Shown here: positions 46,667 to 55,520 of the stretch, in pieces
Numbering within the stretch: the first letter of the stretch is position 1
Layout: every line of letters begins with the position of its first letter
Origin: Rhodobacter flavimaris
GTDB lineage: Bacteria > Pseudomonadota > Alphaproteobacteria > Rhodobacterales > Rhodobacteraceae
Direction: 5' to 3'
Assembly (NCBI RefSeq): GCF_021378075.1
Contig: NZ_JAJUOS010000002.1
Coordinates: 310,001-374,000, forward strand
DNA length: 64,000 nucleotides
Program-made: the position numbers and the translations under genes
Notes under the pieces: model-generated
Database searches by the model: none
What the model was told of the DNA's origin: nothing
What the model saw: the letters and a program-made list of their open reading frames with translations, nothing else

Positions 46667-48484
46667 ATGACATTTCCCCTGCCCCAACCCGTCTTCGATG
46701 CGAACGCCAGCACCGGGGGGTTTGGCGATCTGCCCGACTGGGATCTGAGCGACCTCTACCCCGCCCCGGACGCCCCCGAATTCGCGCGCGACATGGCGCA
46801 GCTTGAGAAAGACTGCGCTGCCTTTGCCGCCGATTATGAGGGCAAGCTGGCCACACTCGACGCCGCCGCCATGGCGCAATGCATTGCGCGCTACGAGGTC
46901 ATCGAAACCACCGCTGGGCGGCTGATGTCCTATGCCGGGCTGCGTTATTATCAGAACACGACCGATGCCGGGCGGGTCAAACTGATGGCCGACGCGCAGG
47001 ACAAGATCACCACTTTCACCACGCCGCTGGTGTTCTTCTCGCTGGAATTCAACCGCATCGAGGACGCCCGCTATGAGGAGGTCTTCGCCGATCCGCTGGT
47101 CAACCGCTACAAACGCGTCTTCGACCGGATGCGCGCGATGAAGCCGCACCAGCTTTCGGACGAGATGGAGAAGTTCCTGCACGACCAGTCGGTCGTTGGT
47201 GCCGCCGCCTGGAACCGCCTCTTCGATGAAACCACGGCCGCGCTCGAATTCGAGGTGCTGGGCGAGACGCTGAACCTTGAGGCCACGACGACGCTGCTGT
47301 CGGATCATGACCGCGCCAAGCGCGAGGCCGCCGCGCGCGAACTGACCCGCGTATTTGGCGAGAACATCAAGATCTTCGCGCGTGTGCACAACACGCTGGC
47401 CAAGGAAAAGGAAATCGAGGACCGCTGGCGCAAGATGCCCACCCCGCAGACCGGGCGTCACCTGTCGAACGATGTCGAACCCGAGGTGGTCGAGGCGCTG
47501 CGCAACGCCGTTGTCGCCGCCTACCCGCGCCTGTCACACCGCTATTACGCCCTGAAGGCGCGCTGGCTTGGCCTCGACAAGCTGCAAGTCTGGGACCGCA
47601 ACGCGCCCCTGCCGACCGAGGCCCCTCGCAAGATCATGTGGGACGAGGCGCGCGCGACCGTGCTTGAGGCCTATGCCGCCTTCGCCCCGCAGATGGCCGA
47701 GATTGCGCAGCCCTTCTTCGACAAGGGCTGGATTGATGCCGGCGTCAAACCGGGCAAGGCGCCGGGCGCCTTCGCGCACCCGACCGTGACCACCGTGCAC
47801 CCCTATGTGATGCTGAACTACCTGGGCAAGCCGCGCGACGTGATGACCCTGGCGCATGAGCTTGGCCACGGTGTGCACCAGGTTCTCGCCGCCGGTCAGG
47901 GCGAGATGCTGGCCTCCACCCCGCTGACGCTGGCCGAGACCGCCTCGGTCTTCGGCGAGATGCTGACCTTCCGTAAACTGCTCGACGGCGCCAAGACCAA
48001 GGCCGAGCGCAAGACGCTTCTGGCGGGCAAGGTCGAGGACATGATCAACACGGTCGTGCGCCAGATCGCCTTCTACGATTTCGAATGCAAGTTGCACGCC
48101 GCCCGCGCGCAGGGCGAGCTGACGCCCGACGACATCAACGCGCTCTGGATGTCGGTGCAGGCCGAAAGCCTTGGCCCGGCGTTCGAGTTCATGGAGGGAT
48201 ATGAGACTTTCTGGTCCTATATCCCGCATTTCGTCCATTCGCCCTTCTACGTCTACGCCTATGCCTTCGGCGACGGGCTGGTGAACGCGCTTTACGCGGC
48301 CTATGCCGACGGGCTACCGGAATTCCAGCAGAAGTATTTCGAGATGCTCAAGGCGGGCGGCTCGAAGCACCACAAGGAATTGCTGGCGCCCTTCGGGCTC
48401 GATGCGTCGGACCCGGCCTTCTGGGACAAGGGCCTGTCGATGATCGCAGGCTTCATCGACGAGCTGGAAGCGATGGAAGACTGA
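46667..48484 (+). CDS. pepF: M3 family oligoendopeptidase F
   Basis: This 605-residue cytoplasmic zinc metallopeptidase degrades short peptides. The zinc motif HELGH lies at 397-401 with the downstream Glu in LAETASVFGEM. The N-terminal helical domain (WDLSDLYPAPDAPEFARDMAQLEKD) and the C-terminal FVHSPFYVYAYAFGDGLV are typical of the pepF/M3 clade. The ATG at 46667 is used because an upstream-extended reading lacks family resemblance. The 229-base region upstream contains TTTGGG/CCCAAA (46542-46559), a possible operator. A bidirectional terminator follows. Confidence 0.93.
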   Translation: MTFPLPQPVFDANASTGGFGDLPDWDLSDLYPAPDAPEFARDMAQLEKDCAAFAADYEGKLATLDAAAMAQCIARYEVIETTAGRLMSYAGLRYYQNTTDAGRVKLMADAQDKITTFTTPLVFFSLEFNRIEDARYEEVFADPLVNRYKRVFDRMRAMKPHQLSDEMEKFLHDQSVVGAAAWNRLFDETTAALEFEVLGETLNLEATTTLLSDHDRAKREAAARELTRVFGENIKIFARVHNTLAKEKEIEDRWRKMPTPQTGRHLSNDVEPEVVEALRNAVVAAYPRLSHRYYALKARWLGLDKLQVWDRNAPLPTEAPRKIMWDEARATVLEAYAAFAPQMAEIAQPFFDKGWIDAGVKPGKAPGAFAHPTVTTVHPYVMLNYLGKPRDVMTLAHELGHGVHQVLAAGQGEMLASTPLTLAETASVFGEMLTFRKLLDGAKTKAERKTLLAGKVEDMINTVVRQIAFYDFECKLHAARAQGELTPDDINALWMSVQAESLGPAFEFMEGYETFWSYIPHFVHSPFYVYAYAFGDGLVNALYAAYADGLPEFQQKYFEMLKAGGSKHHKELLAPFGLDASDPAFWDKGLSMIAGFIDELEAMED

Positions 48485-48490
48485 TAGCGA

Positions 48491-48514
48491 AACGGGGCCG
48501 CGAGGCCCCGTTTT
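48491..48514. terminator. Bidirectional terminator, pepF / Hint gene
   Basis: AACGGGGCC (48491-48499), loop GCGA, GGCCCCGTT (48504-48512) then TT; A-run and T-run flank the stem. It overlaps the stop of the Hint gene on the other strand. Confidence 0.85.
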
Positions 48515-49323
48515 CAATCCCAGAGTGCCGCCATCGCCTTAAGGCCAAGTCGCGGCAGGGCCAGTTCGCCGAAATCCTCGAGACGGTGCATATTCGGGAA
48601 AAGCGCAAGGAACAGTTCAAGCATTCGCGGATCGACCAGTTCGTCAAGGCCGATCCCAGGATGATAGCTTTCGACATCGACGCCCCCGACCCTGAAGGCC
48701 GCGTGGTGGTCGAGCACGATGTGATAGGTGGTGATCGGCGCAACGGGGGCCACCTCGATGATGCCGATGCCGTCCACCAGCGCGCAAGCCGGCACAAAGG
48801 CCGCCTCGGCGCCCGAGATGCGGCGAACCCGCGCGCTGTCCAGGCGGATGCGCGCGCCCGGCCCCAACACCAGATCGGCCATCGGGCGCCCCTCGCCCAG
48901 AGCCTCGGCGGTCAGGCGGGTCATGCAGGTCCGCCCCTCACCGCAATCGGCCCCCATCGCAGAAAAATGGGTCATTGAGCCGATCCACCGGACCAGCCGC
49001 GCCTCGCCGCCCGCCGTCAGAACTTCGGCACCCGGCATCAGGTCCTCGATCGCGCAGGGGCCAGAGGTGGTCTGCACCACAGCACCACGCGCAAGCGCAG
49101 AACAGGCGTGCTCGAACAGCGGAATGGCGGGCGCGATACGGCTTGATGTGTCAATCTCACCCGAAGGTGTGAGCCAGGCGGCCTCGTATCGGCGCGTCAG
49201 AGGAATCGCGCGCAGAGGCCGCCGCTCAGTTCCAACGTGCCCGCGCAGATGCGCGTGCGATGGGCCAGACCGGTCCCCGCCAGAGATTGCAACACCCATG
49301 GCAGGAGGGTGAGGATATGACAT
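48514..49323 (-). CDS. Hint-domain protein (Hint_2), nucleophile apparently lost
   Basis: This 269-residue protein has an unassigned N-terminal region (1-70) and a Hint (hedgehog/intein) module from about 71. The module is recognisable from QTTSGPCAIEDLMPGAEVLTAGGEARLVRWIG and the C-terminal YHIVLDHHAAFRVGGVDVESYHPG. In typical members the module opens C-F-x-x-G-T; here the corresponding ALARGA places Ala76 at the Cys position, with Cys74 two residues earlier. It may thus not self-splice. A very good sigma-70 promoter (49389-49417) and GAAAGGG ribosome-binding site precede the ATG. Confidence 0.75.
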   Translation of the reverse strand: MSYPHPPAMGVAISGGDRSGPSHAHLRGHVGTERRPLRAIPLTRRYEAAWLTPSGEIDTSSRIAPAIPLFEHACSALARGAVVQTTSGPCAIEDLMPGAEVLTAGGEARLVRWIGSMTHFSAMGADCGEGRTCMTRLTAEALGEGRPMADLVLGPGARIRLDSARVRRISGAEAAFVPACALVDGIGIIEVAPVAPITTYHIVLDHHAAFRVGGVDVESYHPGIGLDELVDPRMLELFLALFPNMHRLEDFGELALPRLGLKAMAALWD

Positions 49324-49388
49324 GCGAACAGCCCTTTCGGTCTGGTCACATCTGCTACGGCCCCCACCGGATGCAGAGAGACAACCCG

Positions 49389-49417
49389 ATTATGGCGGGG
49401 CGGCGCATTGGCGTCAA
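49389..49417 (-). promoter_or_regulatory. Promoter of the Hint-domain gene
   Basis: Minus strand TTGACG (49417-49412), exactly 17 bases, then CATAAT (49394-49389); transcription would start near 49382, with a leader of about 60 bases. This is one of the closest sigma-70 consensus matches in the window. Confidence 0.6.
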
Positions 49418-49540
49418 ATTTATGAAGCTATTGTGACAGTCCGCGTGGCCAGTCCGCGCGCCGCATCCCTTACTGTTTCCCCGAACGAGAATTTCGCCGC
49501 ATTCTCGCCACAGTTCAGGGCCGACAAGCCGAATCGCGGA

Positions 49541-50302
49541 TCACAGCCGGATGGTCGAGATCAGGCGGCCGTAATCAGCCTCTCCCGTATGGGTTGTGCG
49601 GCGATAGGAATAGAACCGCTCGCTGTCCGAATAGGTGCAGTGGCGCGTCCATTCGGCCTCGCCCACGCCCGCCTCGCGCAAGCGATGCAGCCCGAAGGCA
49701 GGCAGATCGAACATAGGCTTGCCCGCAGGTCCGCCGGAGAAGAAGCGACCATAATCGGGGTCTTCGGTCAGGAAGTTCTCCATGAAGTCGTGGCCGACCT
49801 CATAGGCGCGCTGCGAGATGCAGGGACCGATGACCGCCGTGATATTCGCGCGATCCGCCCCGAGGGCCTCCATCGCTTCGACGGTCGCCTCAAGCACGCC
49901 CTCAAGTGCGCCACGCCAGCCCGCATGGGCCGCACCCACGACCCCGGCCTGACGGTCGGCAAACAGCACCGGCTGGCAATCGGCGGTCAGGACAGTCAGC
50001 AGCACGCCCGGGGTCGCCGTCACCAGCGCATCGGCCTGCACCGCCGCGTCAAGCGGGCCTGTCACGCTTAGCACATCGGCGGAATGGACCTGGTGCACAC
50101 CCACCATCGCCTCGGGCGTCACGCCCATGGCCGCAGCTACGCGATCGCGGTTGACGTTGACAGCGTCCGTCAGATCGCTGGACCCATGGCCGCAATTCAG
50201 CCCCTGGAACACGCCGGACGAGGCGCCCCCTTTGCGGGTGAAAAAGCCATGCGAAACACCGTTCAGAGCAGGCGAAGTCAGGATTTCAAGAGTGGTCGGC
50301 AT
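49541..50302 (-). CDS. pgeF: Peptidoglycan editing factor / laccase-domain protein PgeF (YfiH)
   Basis: This 253-residue cytoplasmic protein of the YfiH/YlmD family was formerly called polyphenol oxidase; members act as purine nucleoside hydrolase/phosphorylase-like enzymes or help keep L-Ser out of peptidoglycan. Zinc/catalytic motifs read VGVHQVHS, TADCQPVLFAD, AAHAGWRG and IGPCISQRAYEVG. It is immediately downstream (2 bases) of midA, in the operon lgt-midA-pgeF that is conserved in Rhodobacteraceae. Confidence 0.93.
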   Translation of the reverse strand: MPTTLEILTSPALNGVSHGFFTRKGGASSGVFQGLNCGHGSSDLTDAVNVNRDRVAAAMGVTPEAMVGVHQVHSADVLSVTGPLDAAVQADALVTATPGVLLTVLTADCQPVLFADRQAGVVGAAHAGWRGALEGVLEATVEAMEALGADRANITAVIGPCISQRAYEVGHDFMENFLTEDPDYGRFFSGGPAGKPMFDLPAFGLHRLREAGVGEAEWTRHCTYSDSERFYSYRRTTHTGEADYGRLISTIRL

Positions 50303-50304
50303 GA

Positions 50305-51387
50305 TCAGTCACGGGCCCTATCGAACCCCGGCGGCAGCGGGGCGTTGGCGGGATAAATGGCAAGGGTCTGGAACAGGTGACCCATTTCCTCGGGGTGGGT
50401 CAAGCGGCGATGCGCGGCGATATGGCTTTCGAGCGCCGTGCCGCTCAGCTTACGGGCAAGGCCCTGCGCGCGGGCGGTGATCCCCAGACGTTCCAGCAGC
50501 ACACCCTGCGGGGTCATCGCGCTGACGGCGGCGCCCGCGTCGCGCGCCGCTTGGGCAAGCGGCTCGAACGCGACATGGGCCGTCAGGTCGGCCTCGCCGG
50601 GGTTGGCGAAGGGGCTTTCGGGTTGGTGCGCGCGCAGGGCCTGGAAGGTATCGCCCAAGCTGCGCCAGTTGCCGTAGTCGATGAAGATCGCAACCCCGCC
50701 CTGCGCCGCGATGCGCCCCGCGACAGCCGAGGCGACAGACGGGCCACCGGGGCAGACCTCGACGACATCGCCCTCGGCCGTATCGGCCATGCGATCGCGC
50801 AGCAAAGCCAGCGGCAGCGGCGCGGTGAGGCCGGGCACCAGCGCGCCATCGGGGCCAAGGCCCACCTGACGCTCGGCCCAGGCATTGCCGTGACGCTCAA
50901 ACTGGCGGATCGGAAGGGCGTCGATGAACTCGTTGGCGACCAGATAAAGCGGGCCTTCGGGCAGCGCCTCGACGCTTTCGTGCCAGGTCACGTTCAGCCC
51001 CGCCAGCCGGTCGCGCTGAATGCCGCGCAGGGTGGCCGAAGCCTCTATCAGATGGATCTCGGCAGCATCGATCATGCCGGGCACGGCGCGCATCGCGCGG
51101 GTCATATCGGCCATCAGGGTGCCGCGCCCCGGCCCCGGCTCCGCCAGGATGAAGCGCGCAGGCCGGCCCTGATCGACCCAGACCTGCGCGAGGCACAGGC
51201 CCAGCATCTCGCCAAACATCTGCGAGATTTCGGGCGCGGTGATGAAATCCCCGCCAGCCCCGAAGGGATCGCGCGTCGCGTAATAGCCGTGTTCGGGGTG
51301 TAGCAGGCATTCGGCCATGTAGTGATCGAGCCGCATCGGCCCCTCGGTCGCGATCTTGCGGGCGAGGATCGCGGCGAGCGGGGTCAT
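50305..51387 (-). CDS. MidA/NDUFAF7-like SAM-dependent methyltransferase
   Basis: This 360-residue class I methyltransferase of the MidA family (DUF185) includes mitochondrial NDUFAF7, which methylates an Arg of complex I. The S-adenosylmethionine-binding part is [21 protein letters not shown], preceded by the family segment [44 protein letters not shown] is the conserved catalytic loop. The ATG at 51387 overlaps the lgt stop (ATGA). A role in complex I assembly is inferred from the eukaryotic homologue. Confidence 0.93.
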   Translation of the reverse strand: MTPLAAILARKIATEGPMRLDHYMAECLLHPEHGYYATRDPFGAGGDFITAPEISQMFGEMLGLCLAQVWVDQGRPARFILAEPGPGRGTLMADMTRAMRAVPGMIDAAEIHLIEASATLRGIQRDRLAGLNVTWHESVEALPEGPLYLVANEFIDALPIRQFERHGNAWAERQVGLGPDGALVPGLTAPLPLALLRDRMADTAEGDVVEVCPGGPSVASAVAGRIAAQGGVAIFIDYGNWRSLGDTFQALRAHQPESPFANPGEADLTAHVAFEPLAQAARDAGAAVSAMTPQGVLLERLGITARAQGLARKLSGTALESHIAAHRRLTHPEEMGHLFQTLAIYPANAPLPPGFDRARD

Positions 51388-52262
51388 GCCGCGCTCCGCG
51401 CGCGCCAGATCAGCCACAGACCCACGACGATCATCGGCAGCGACAGGATTTGACCCATCGTCAACCCACCGCCCGCGAATTGCAGCGCATAGCCCAAGGG
51501 GTTGTCCACGCTGGCAAATTGCGCGTCGGGCTGGCGGAACAGCTCGACAAAGGCGCGGGCCGCGCCGTAGCCGATCAGGAACACACCAAAGAGCGTGCCG
51601 GGGCGGCGCAGTGCGCCCGCCTGCAACATCACCCACAGGATGACGCCGAGCAAAAGCCCCTCAAGCCCCGCCTCGTAAAGCTGCGAGGGATGGCGCGCGC
51701 AGAGGCCATCGACCTGCCCGGCCCAGCCGTAACAGGCCTGCGCCTCGGGCACCGGGAAGATCACGCCCCAGGGCATGTCGGTCGGGCGGCCCCAAAGCTC
51801 GGGCTTGATGAAATTCGCGATGCGGCCAAGGAACAGCCCGATCGGCGCCACCAGCGCGGCGGCATCCGCGATGTTCAAAACCGGCAGCATGTTGCGGCGG
51901 CAGAACCACCAGATCGCCACGACAACGCCCAGAAACCCGCCGTGGAAGGACATGCCACCCTGCCAGACCTTCAGGATTTCAAGCGGATGGGAAAGGTAAT
52001 AACCCGGCTGGTAGAACAGCACGAAGCCAAGCCGCCCGCCCAGAATGACGCCGACGATGACGGCGGTCAGCAGATCCTCGACCCGCTCGGGTAGCATCGG
52101 CGCCTGCCCGCCCCACAGCTTGGGGCGCCGCATCAGTCCGACGACCATGCGCCAGCCCAGCACCAGCCCCGCGATATAGGCGAGCGCATACCAGCGGATC
52201 GGCAGATCCACGCCCGGAATGACAAAGGCGTTCGGGTCGATATCGGGGAAGGGAATGGCCAT
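51384..52262 (-). CDS. lgt: Prolipoprotein diacylglyceryl transferase
   Basis: Lgt, 292 residues with seven membrane helices, transfers diacylglycerol from phosphatidylglycerol to the lipobox Cys of prolipoproteins. The signature is seen in [21 protein letters not shown] and the catalytic arginine-rich part in [18 protein letters not shown], with the invariant FHGGFLG segment. The ATG at 52262 gives [13 protein letters not shown]. It is divergent from ubiK across 116 bases. Confidence 0.96.
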   Translation of the reverse strand: MAIPFPDIDPNAFVIPGVDLPIRWYALAYIAGLVLGWRMVVGLMRRPKLWGGQAPMLPERVEDLLTAVIVGVILGGRLGFVLFYQPGYYLSHPLEILKVWQGGMSFHGGFLGVVVAIWWFCRRNMLPVLNIADAAALVAPIGLFLGRIANFIKPELWGRPTDMPWGVIFPVPEAQACYGWAGQVDGLCARHPSQLYEAGLEGLLLGVILWVMLQAGALRRPGTLFGVFLIGYGAARAFVELFRQPDAQFASVDNPLGYALQFAGGGLTMGQILSLPMIVVGLWLIWRARSAA

Positions 52263-52378
52263 GGCGCTCCTCGTGTCGGGGCGCACAACACCCCGGCCCC
52301 GCGTCGAAGTCAACCTTGTCTCTGGGCGCGCGCAGGCTCATATAGGGCAAAACCCCGTGACACGACCGGAGAGACCCG

Positions 52379-52624
52379 ATGGAAGCGCCGAACAAGTTCT
52401 TTGATGAAATGTCCAAGCTGATGACCAACGCCATGGGCGTGGCGCAGGGCGCCAAGACCGAGGCCGAGACCGCGATGAAAAGCTGGATGGACCGCTGGCT
52501 GGCCGACCGCGATTTCGTCACCCGCGAGGAATTCGACGCGGTGAAAGCCATGGCCCAAAAGGCCCGCGAGGAGAACGAGGCCCTCAAGGCCCGCATCGCC
52601 AAGCTCGAGAACGCCGAGAAATAA
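52379..52624 (+). CDS. ubiK: UbiK-type accessory factor (BMFP domain)
   Basis: This 81-residue protein is an amphipathic N-terminal helix (FFDEMSKLMTNAMGVAQGAKTEAETAMKSWMDRWLAD) plus a C-terminal coiled coil (FVTREEFDAVKAMAQKAREENEALKARIAKLE). BMFP proteins trimerise; UbiK assists ubiquinone biosynthesis by linking the Ubi complex to membranes. Its stop codon abuts the stop of the convergent Nudix gene with no spacing (TAATTA), so the two transcripts must overlap. Confidence 0.9.
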   Translation: MEAPNKFFDEMSKLMTNAMGVAQGAKTEAETAMKSWMDRWLADRDFVTREEFDAVKAMAQKAREENEALKARIAKLENAEK

Positions 52625-53044
52625 TTACCCGCGCCCGAGCGCGCGACGCAGAACCTCATCGACGCGGCGGCTCATCGGGAGTTGCCGCGCGAGCACCTGC
52701 CCTACCTCGACCCATGCCGCCTCAAGCGCGTCATCGGCGGCAAGAGGCTCCCCCGCCCGGTAGCGGCATTGCACCGCGACGAGGTGATAGTGGAAGGCCA
52801 CGGCACCGCTGTCATCGTGCGAGATCGCATCGGCGCTGGCGATGATTTGCCCCTGATCGGCGCTGACGCCGGTTTCCTCGGCCAGTTCGCGCAGGGCCGC
52901 GGCCTCGACCGTCTCGCCCCAATCGACCTTGCCACCCGGAAAGCCCCAAAGCCCCACATCGGGCGGATTGGCGCGGCGCACCAGCAGGACCGAGTCGCCC
53001 CTTAGCACCACGGCCAGAACGCCAAGGCGCGGGATCCCGCTCAT
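52625..53044 (-). CDS. Nudix hydrolase
   Basis: A 139-residue Nudix-fold pyrophosphohydrolase. The Nudix box is complete (G-x5-E-x7-R-E-x-x-E-E-x-G): [24 protein letters not shown], residues about 37-60. The starting segment [32 protein letters not shown] fits the ADP-ribose/house-cleaning class. The ATG overlaps the stop of the DUF6476-like gene (ATGA), so it is co-translated with it. Confidence 0.93.
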   Translation of the reverse strand: MSGIPRLGVLAVVLRGDSVLLVRRANPPDVGLWGFPGGKVDWGETVEAAALRELAEETGVSADQGQIIASADAISHDDSGAVAFHYHLVAVQCRYRAGEPLAADDALEAAWVEVGQVLARQLPMSRRVDEVLRRALGRG

Positions 53045-53343
53045 TGCCCGCCAGACAGAACGGTTTGGCCGATCAGCCGCCCGTCGGTGCCATAGACCAG
53101 CACGCGGTCATCGGCGCTTAGCACCACGATGCGCTCACCGGCAAAGGTGATGGCGGCGGGAGAAACCCCCTCGGGCAGCGTGATCGTCTCGGGCAGGACG
53201 GGCATCACCGCCTTGTCGGGCATGCGGATGACAATCAGCGCGACGATGATTATAAGCCCCAGGATCATCGTGGCCGTCAGCGCCGTCACCAGAACTTTGA
53301 GAAAGCGGACCTCGGGCAGCGGGGTCTGATCGGAAGGCATCAT
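53041..53343 (-). CDS. DUF6476-like single-pass membrane protein
   Basis: A 100-residue protein: short cytoplasmic N-terminus, one membrane helix ([28 protein letters not shown], about 14-41) and a small beta-rich periplasmic domain ([47 protein letters not shown]). It resembles a Rhodobacteraceae family I know as DUF6476; function is unknown. Its start shares the CATG at 53341-53344 with the rluD-like start on the other strand; ATG at 53340 or 53352 are alternatives. Confidence 0.8.
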   Translation of the reverse strand: MMPSDQTPLPEVRFLKVLVTALTATMILGLIIIVALIVIRMPDKAVMPVLPETITLPEGVSPAAITFAGERIVVLSADDRVLVYGTDGRLIGQTVLSGGQ

Positions 53344-54400
53344 GTCGGACATGGAAGAACGTATCCTGAAGCTGGTGATCGAAGCCGGAGAAGACGGCAA
53401 TCCCCCCGCTGACCGCCTTGATAAGGCGCTTGCCGCCATTGTGCCAGAGGAAGCGGCTCTGTCGCGCTCGCGTCTGGCGAAGATGATCGCCGAGGGCGCG
53501 GTGTTGCGCAACGGCGCGCCGATTACCGACCAGAAGGCCAAGGTGGCCGTGGGCGATATCTTCGAGATCACCTTGGCCCCCCCCAAGCCTGTTGAAACCG
53601 TCGCGCAGGAAATCCCGCTTGTGGTGCTGTGGGAGGATGACGACCTGATCGTCATCGACAAGCCCGCGGGCATGGTCGTCCACCCTGCACCGGGGTCCGA
53701 GGACGGCACGCTGGTGAACGCGCTCTTGCATCATTTCGGCGGCAACCTGTCGGGCATCGGCGGCGAGGCACGGCCCGGCATCGTTCACCGTATCGACAAG
53801 GACACCTCGGGGCTGCTGGTCGTGGCGAAGTCCGACCGCGCGCATCACGGCCTTGCCGCGCAGTTCGAGAAGCACTCGGTCCACCGTCATTACCTGGCCG
53901 TAGTGCATGGTGTGCCCGACGCCGCCGACCCGCGCCTGCGCGGCACCCGCGGGGTCAGCTTCGAGGCGGGGAATATCCTGAAAATCACCTCACAGCTTGC
54001 GCGCCACAAGACCGACCGACAGCGTCAGGCCGTGCTGTTCGACGGCGGCCGCCATGCCGTCACCCGCGCCCGCGTGGTCGAGGATTTCGCGGGCACCGCA
54101 GCACTTGTGGATTGCTGGCTCGAGACCGGGCGCACGCACCAGATCCGCGTGCACATGGCCCATGCGGGTCACGGGCTGATCGGCGATCCGGTCTATGGCG
54201 GCAAGCGCAAGCTGCCCGCCAAGGTGATCGGCGAGGCCGCCGCCCAGGCTGCCGCCAGCTTCCCCCGGCAGGCGCTGCACGCGGCCACGCTTGGCTTCAT
54301 CCACCCCGTCACGCGCGAGGAACTAAGCTTCTCCTCCCCCCTGCCCGCCGACATGGAGGCGCTGCTGGAAAGCTTGCGCAACGGCGCGCAGAAGGCCTGA
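53342..54400 (+). CDS. RluA family pseudouridine synthase (RluD-like)
   Basis: This 352-residue enzyme converts specific uridines of 23S rRNA to pseudouridine. An N-terminal S4 domain (DRLDKALAAIVPEEAALSRSRLAKMIAEGAVLRNG) precedes the catalytic domain. The active-site motif is HRIDKDTSGLL with catalytic Asp152; LETGRTHQIRVHMAHAGHGLIGDPVYGG is the conserved C-terminal motif. The S4 domain and length point to the RluC/RluD group; RluD targeting of helix 69 is likely but unproved. rpoH lies 151 bases downstream. Confidence 0.93.
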   Translation: MSDMEERILKLVIEAGEDGNPPADRLDKALAAIVPEEAALSRSRLAKMIAEGAVLRNGAPITDQKAKVAVGDIFEITLAPPKPVETVAQEIPLVVLWEDDDLIVIDKPAGMVVHPAPGSEDGTLVNALLHHFGGNLSGIGGEARPGIVHRIDKDTSGLLVVAKSDRAHHGLAAQFEKHSVHRHYLAVVHGVPDAADPRLRGTRGVSFEAGNILKITSQLARHKTDRQRQAVLFDGGRHAVTRARVVEDFAGTAALVDCWLETGRTHQIRVHMAHAGHGLIGDPVYGGKRKLPAKVIGEAAAQAAASFPRQALHAATLGFIHPVTREELSFSSPLPADMEALLESLRNGAQKA

Positions 54401-54495
54401 GCTGTTAGCGTTCACGAAAGCGTCAGCAAGTGTTGCGATGCGACGGAAAGCGCACCATTCTGCGTTCAGAACTCTGAGAAATCGGCCGGACAGCA

Positions 54496-54523
54496 CTTGA
54501 ACGGCGCGTCAGCGCTCCCACTT
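54496..54523 (+). promoter_or_regulatory. Candidate heat-shock-type promoter of rpoH
   Basis: CTTGAA (54496-54501), 15 bases and CCCACTT (54517-54523) resemble a sigma-32 promoter (CTTGAA ... CCCAT-T). Auto-activation of rpoH by its own product would fit. The start codon is at 54552. Confidence 0.4.
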
Positions 54524-54551
54524 CTGGGGGTCGATAAGGGAGAAGGTCTGA

Positions 54552-55451
54552 ATGACAACTTATGCCAACCTGCCTGCACCCAGCCCCGAACAGGGCCTGA
54601 ACCGCTATTTGCAGGAAATCCGCAAGTTTCCGCTCCTCGAACCCGAGGAAGAATACATGCTGGCCAAGGCTTGGGTCGATCATCAGGATTCGGAATCTGC
54701 GCACCGGCTGGTGACCTCGCACCTACGTCTCGCCGCCAAGATCGCCATGGGCTATCGCGGCTATGGCCTGCCGCAGGCCGAGGTGATCTCGGAGGCGAAC
54801 GTGGGCCTGATGCAGGCGGTGAAGCGTTTCGACCCGGAAAAGGGCTTTCGTCTGGCGACCTATGCGATGTGGTGGATCCGTGCCGCGATCCAGGAATACA
54901 TCCTGCGCTCGTGGTCGCTGGTGAAGCTTGGAACGACCTCGGCGCAGAAGAAGCTGTTTTTCAACCTGCGCAAGGCCAAGTCGAAGATCGGCGCCTATGA
55001 AGACGGCGACCTGCGCCCCGAGAACGTGGCCCAGATCGCGCGCGATCTGAACGTGACCGAGGACGAGGTCATCTCGATGAACCGCCGCCTGTCGGGCTCG
55101 GACGCCTCGCTGAACGCGCAGGTGGGCGCGACCGATGGCGACAGCGGCTCGCAGTGGCAGGACTGGCTTGAGGACGAGGATGCCGACCAGGCCGAGGCGT
55201 ATGCCGAGGCCGACGAGCTGGAGGCCCGCCGTGCCATGCTGATCGCCGCGATGGACGTTCTGAACGAGCGCGAGCGCGATATCCTGATGCAGCGCCGCCT
55301 GCGCGACGAGCCCGTCACGCTGGAAGAACTCTCGAGCCAGTATGACGTCTCGCGTGAGCGGATTCGGCAAATCGAGGTGCGCGCCTTCGAGAAGCTGCAA
55401 GACCGGATGCGGACCCTTGCCCGCGAAAAGGGCATGGCAATACCCGCTTAA
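54552..55451 (+). CDS. rpoH: Heat-shock sigma factor RpoH (sigma-32)
   Basis: This 299-residue alternative sigma factor directs RNA polymerase to heat-shock and stress promoters. Region 2 reads HRLVTSHLRLAAKIAMGYRGYGLPQAEVISEANVGLMQAVKRFDPEKGFRLATYAMWWIRAAIQEYILRSW, and the RpoH box SAQKKLFFNLRKAKS is diagnostic. Region 4 reads LEELSSQYDVSRERIRQIEVRAFEKLQ. Rhodobacteria often carry two rpoH genes; which one this is cannot be said. The Hsp20 gene at 59859 has a matching promoter and is a likely target. Confidence 0.96.
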   Translation: MTTYANLPAPSPEQGLNRYLQEIRKFPLLEPEEEYMLAKAWVDHQDSESAHRLVTSHLRLAAKIAMGYRGYGLPQAEVISEANVGLMQAVKRFDPEKGFRLATYAMWWIRAAIQEYILRSWSLVKLGTTSAQKKLFFNLRKAKSKIGAYEDGDLRPENVAQIARDLNVTEDEVISMNRRLSGSDASLNAQVGATDGDSGSQWQDWLEDEDADQAEAYAEADELEARRAMLIAAMDVLNERERDILMQRRLRDEPVTLEELSSQYDVSRERIRQIEVRAFEKLQDRMRTLAREKGMAIPA

Positions 55452-55482
55452 GGCCGCATTCGCGCCATGAAACTCTGCAAGA

Positions 55483-55505
55483 ACGGGCCATCACGGCCCG
55501 TTTTT
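55483..55505 (+). terminator. rpoH terminator
   Basis: ACGGGCC (55483-55489), loop ATCAC and GGCCCGT (55495-55501) followed by TTTT. It lies between rpoH and the ankyrin gene, which argues against the longer start of the latter at 55467. Confidence 0.85.
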
Positions 55506-55520
55506 CTTGCCGAGGATTTC

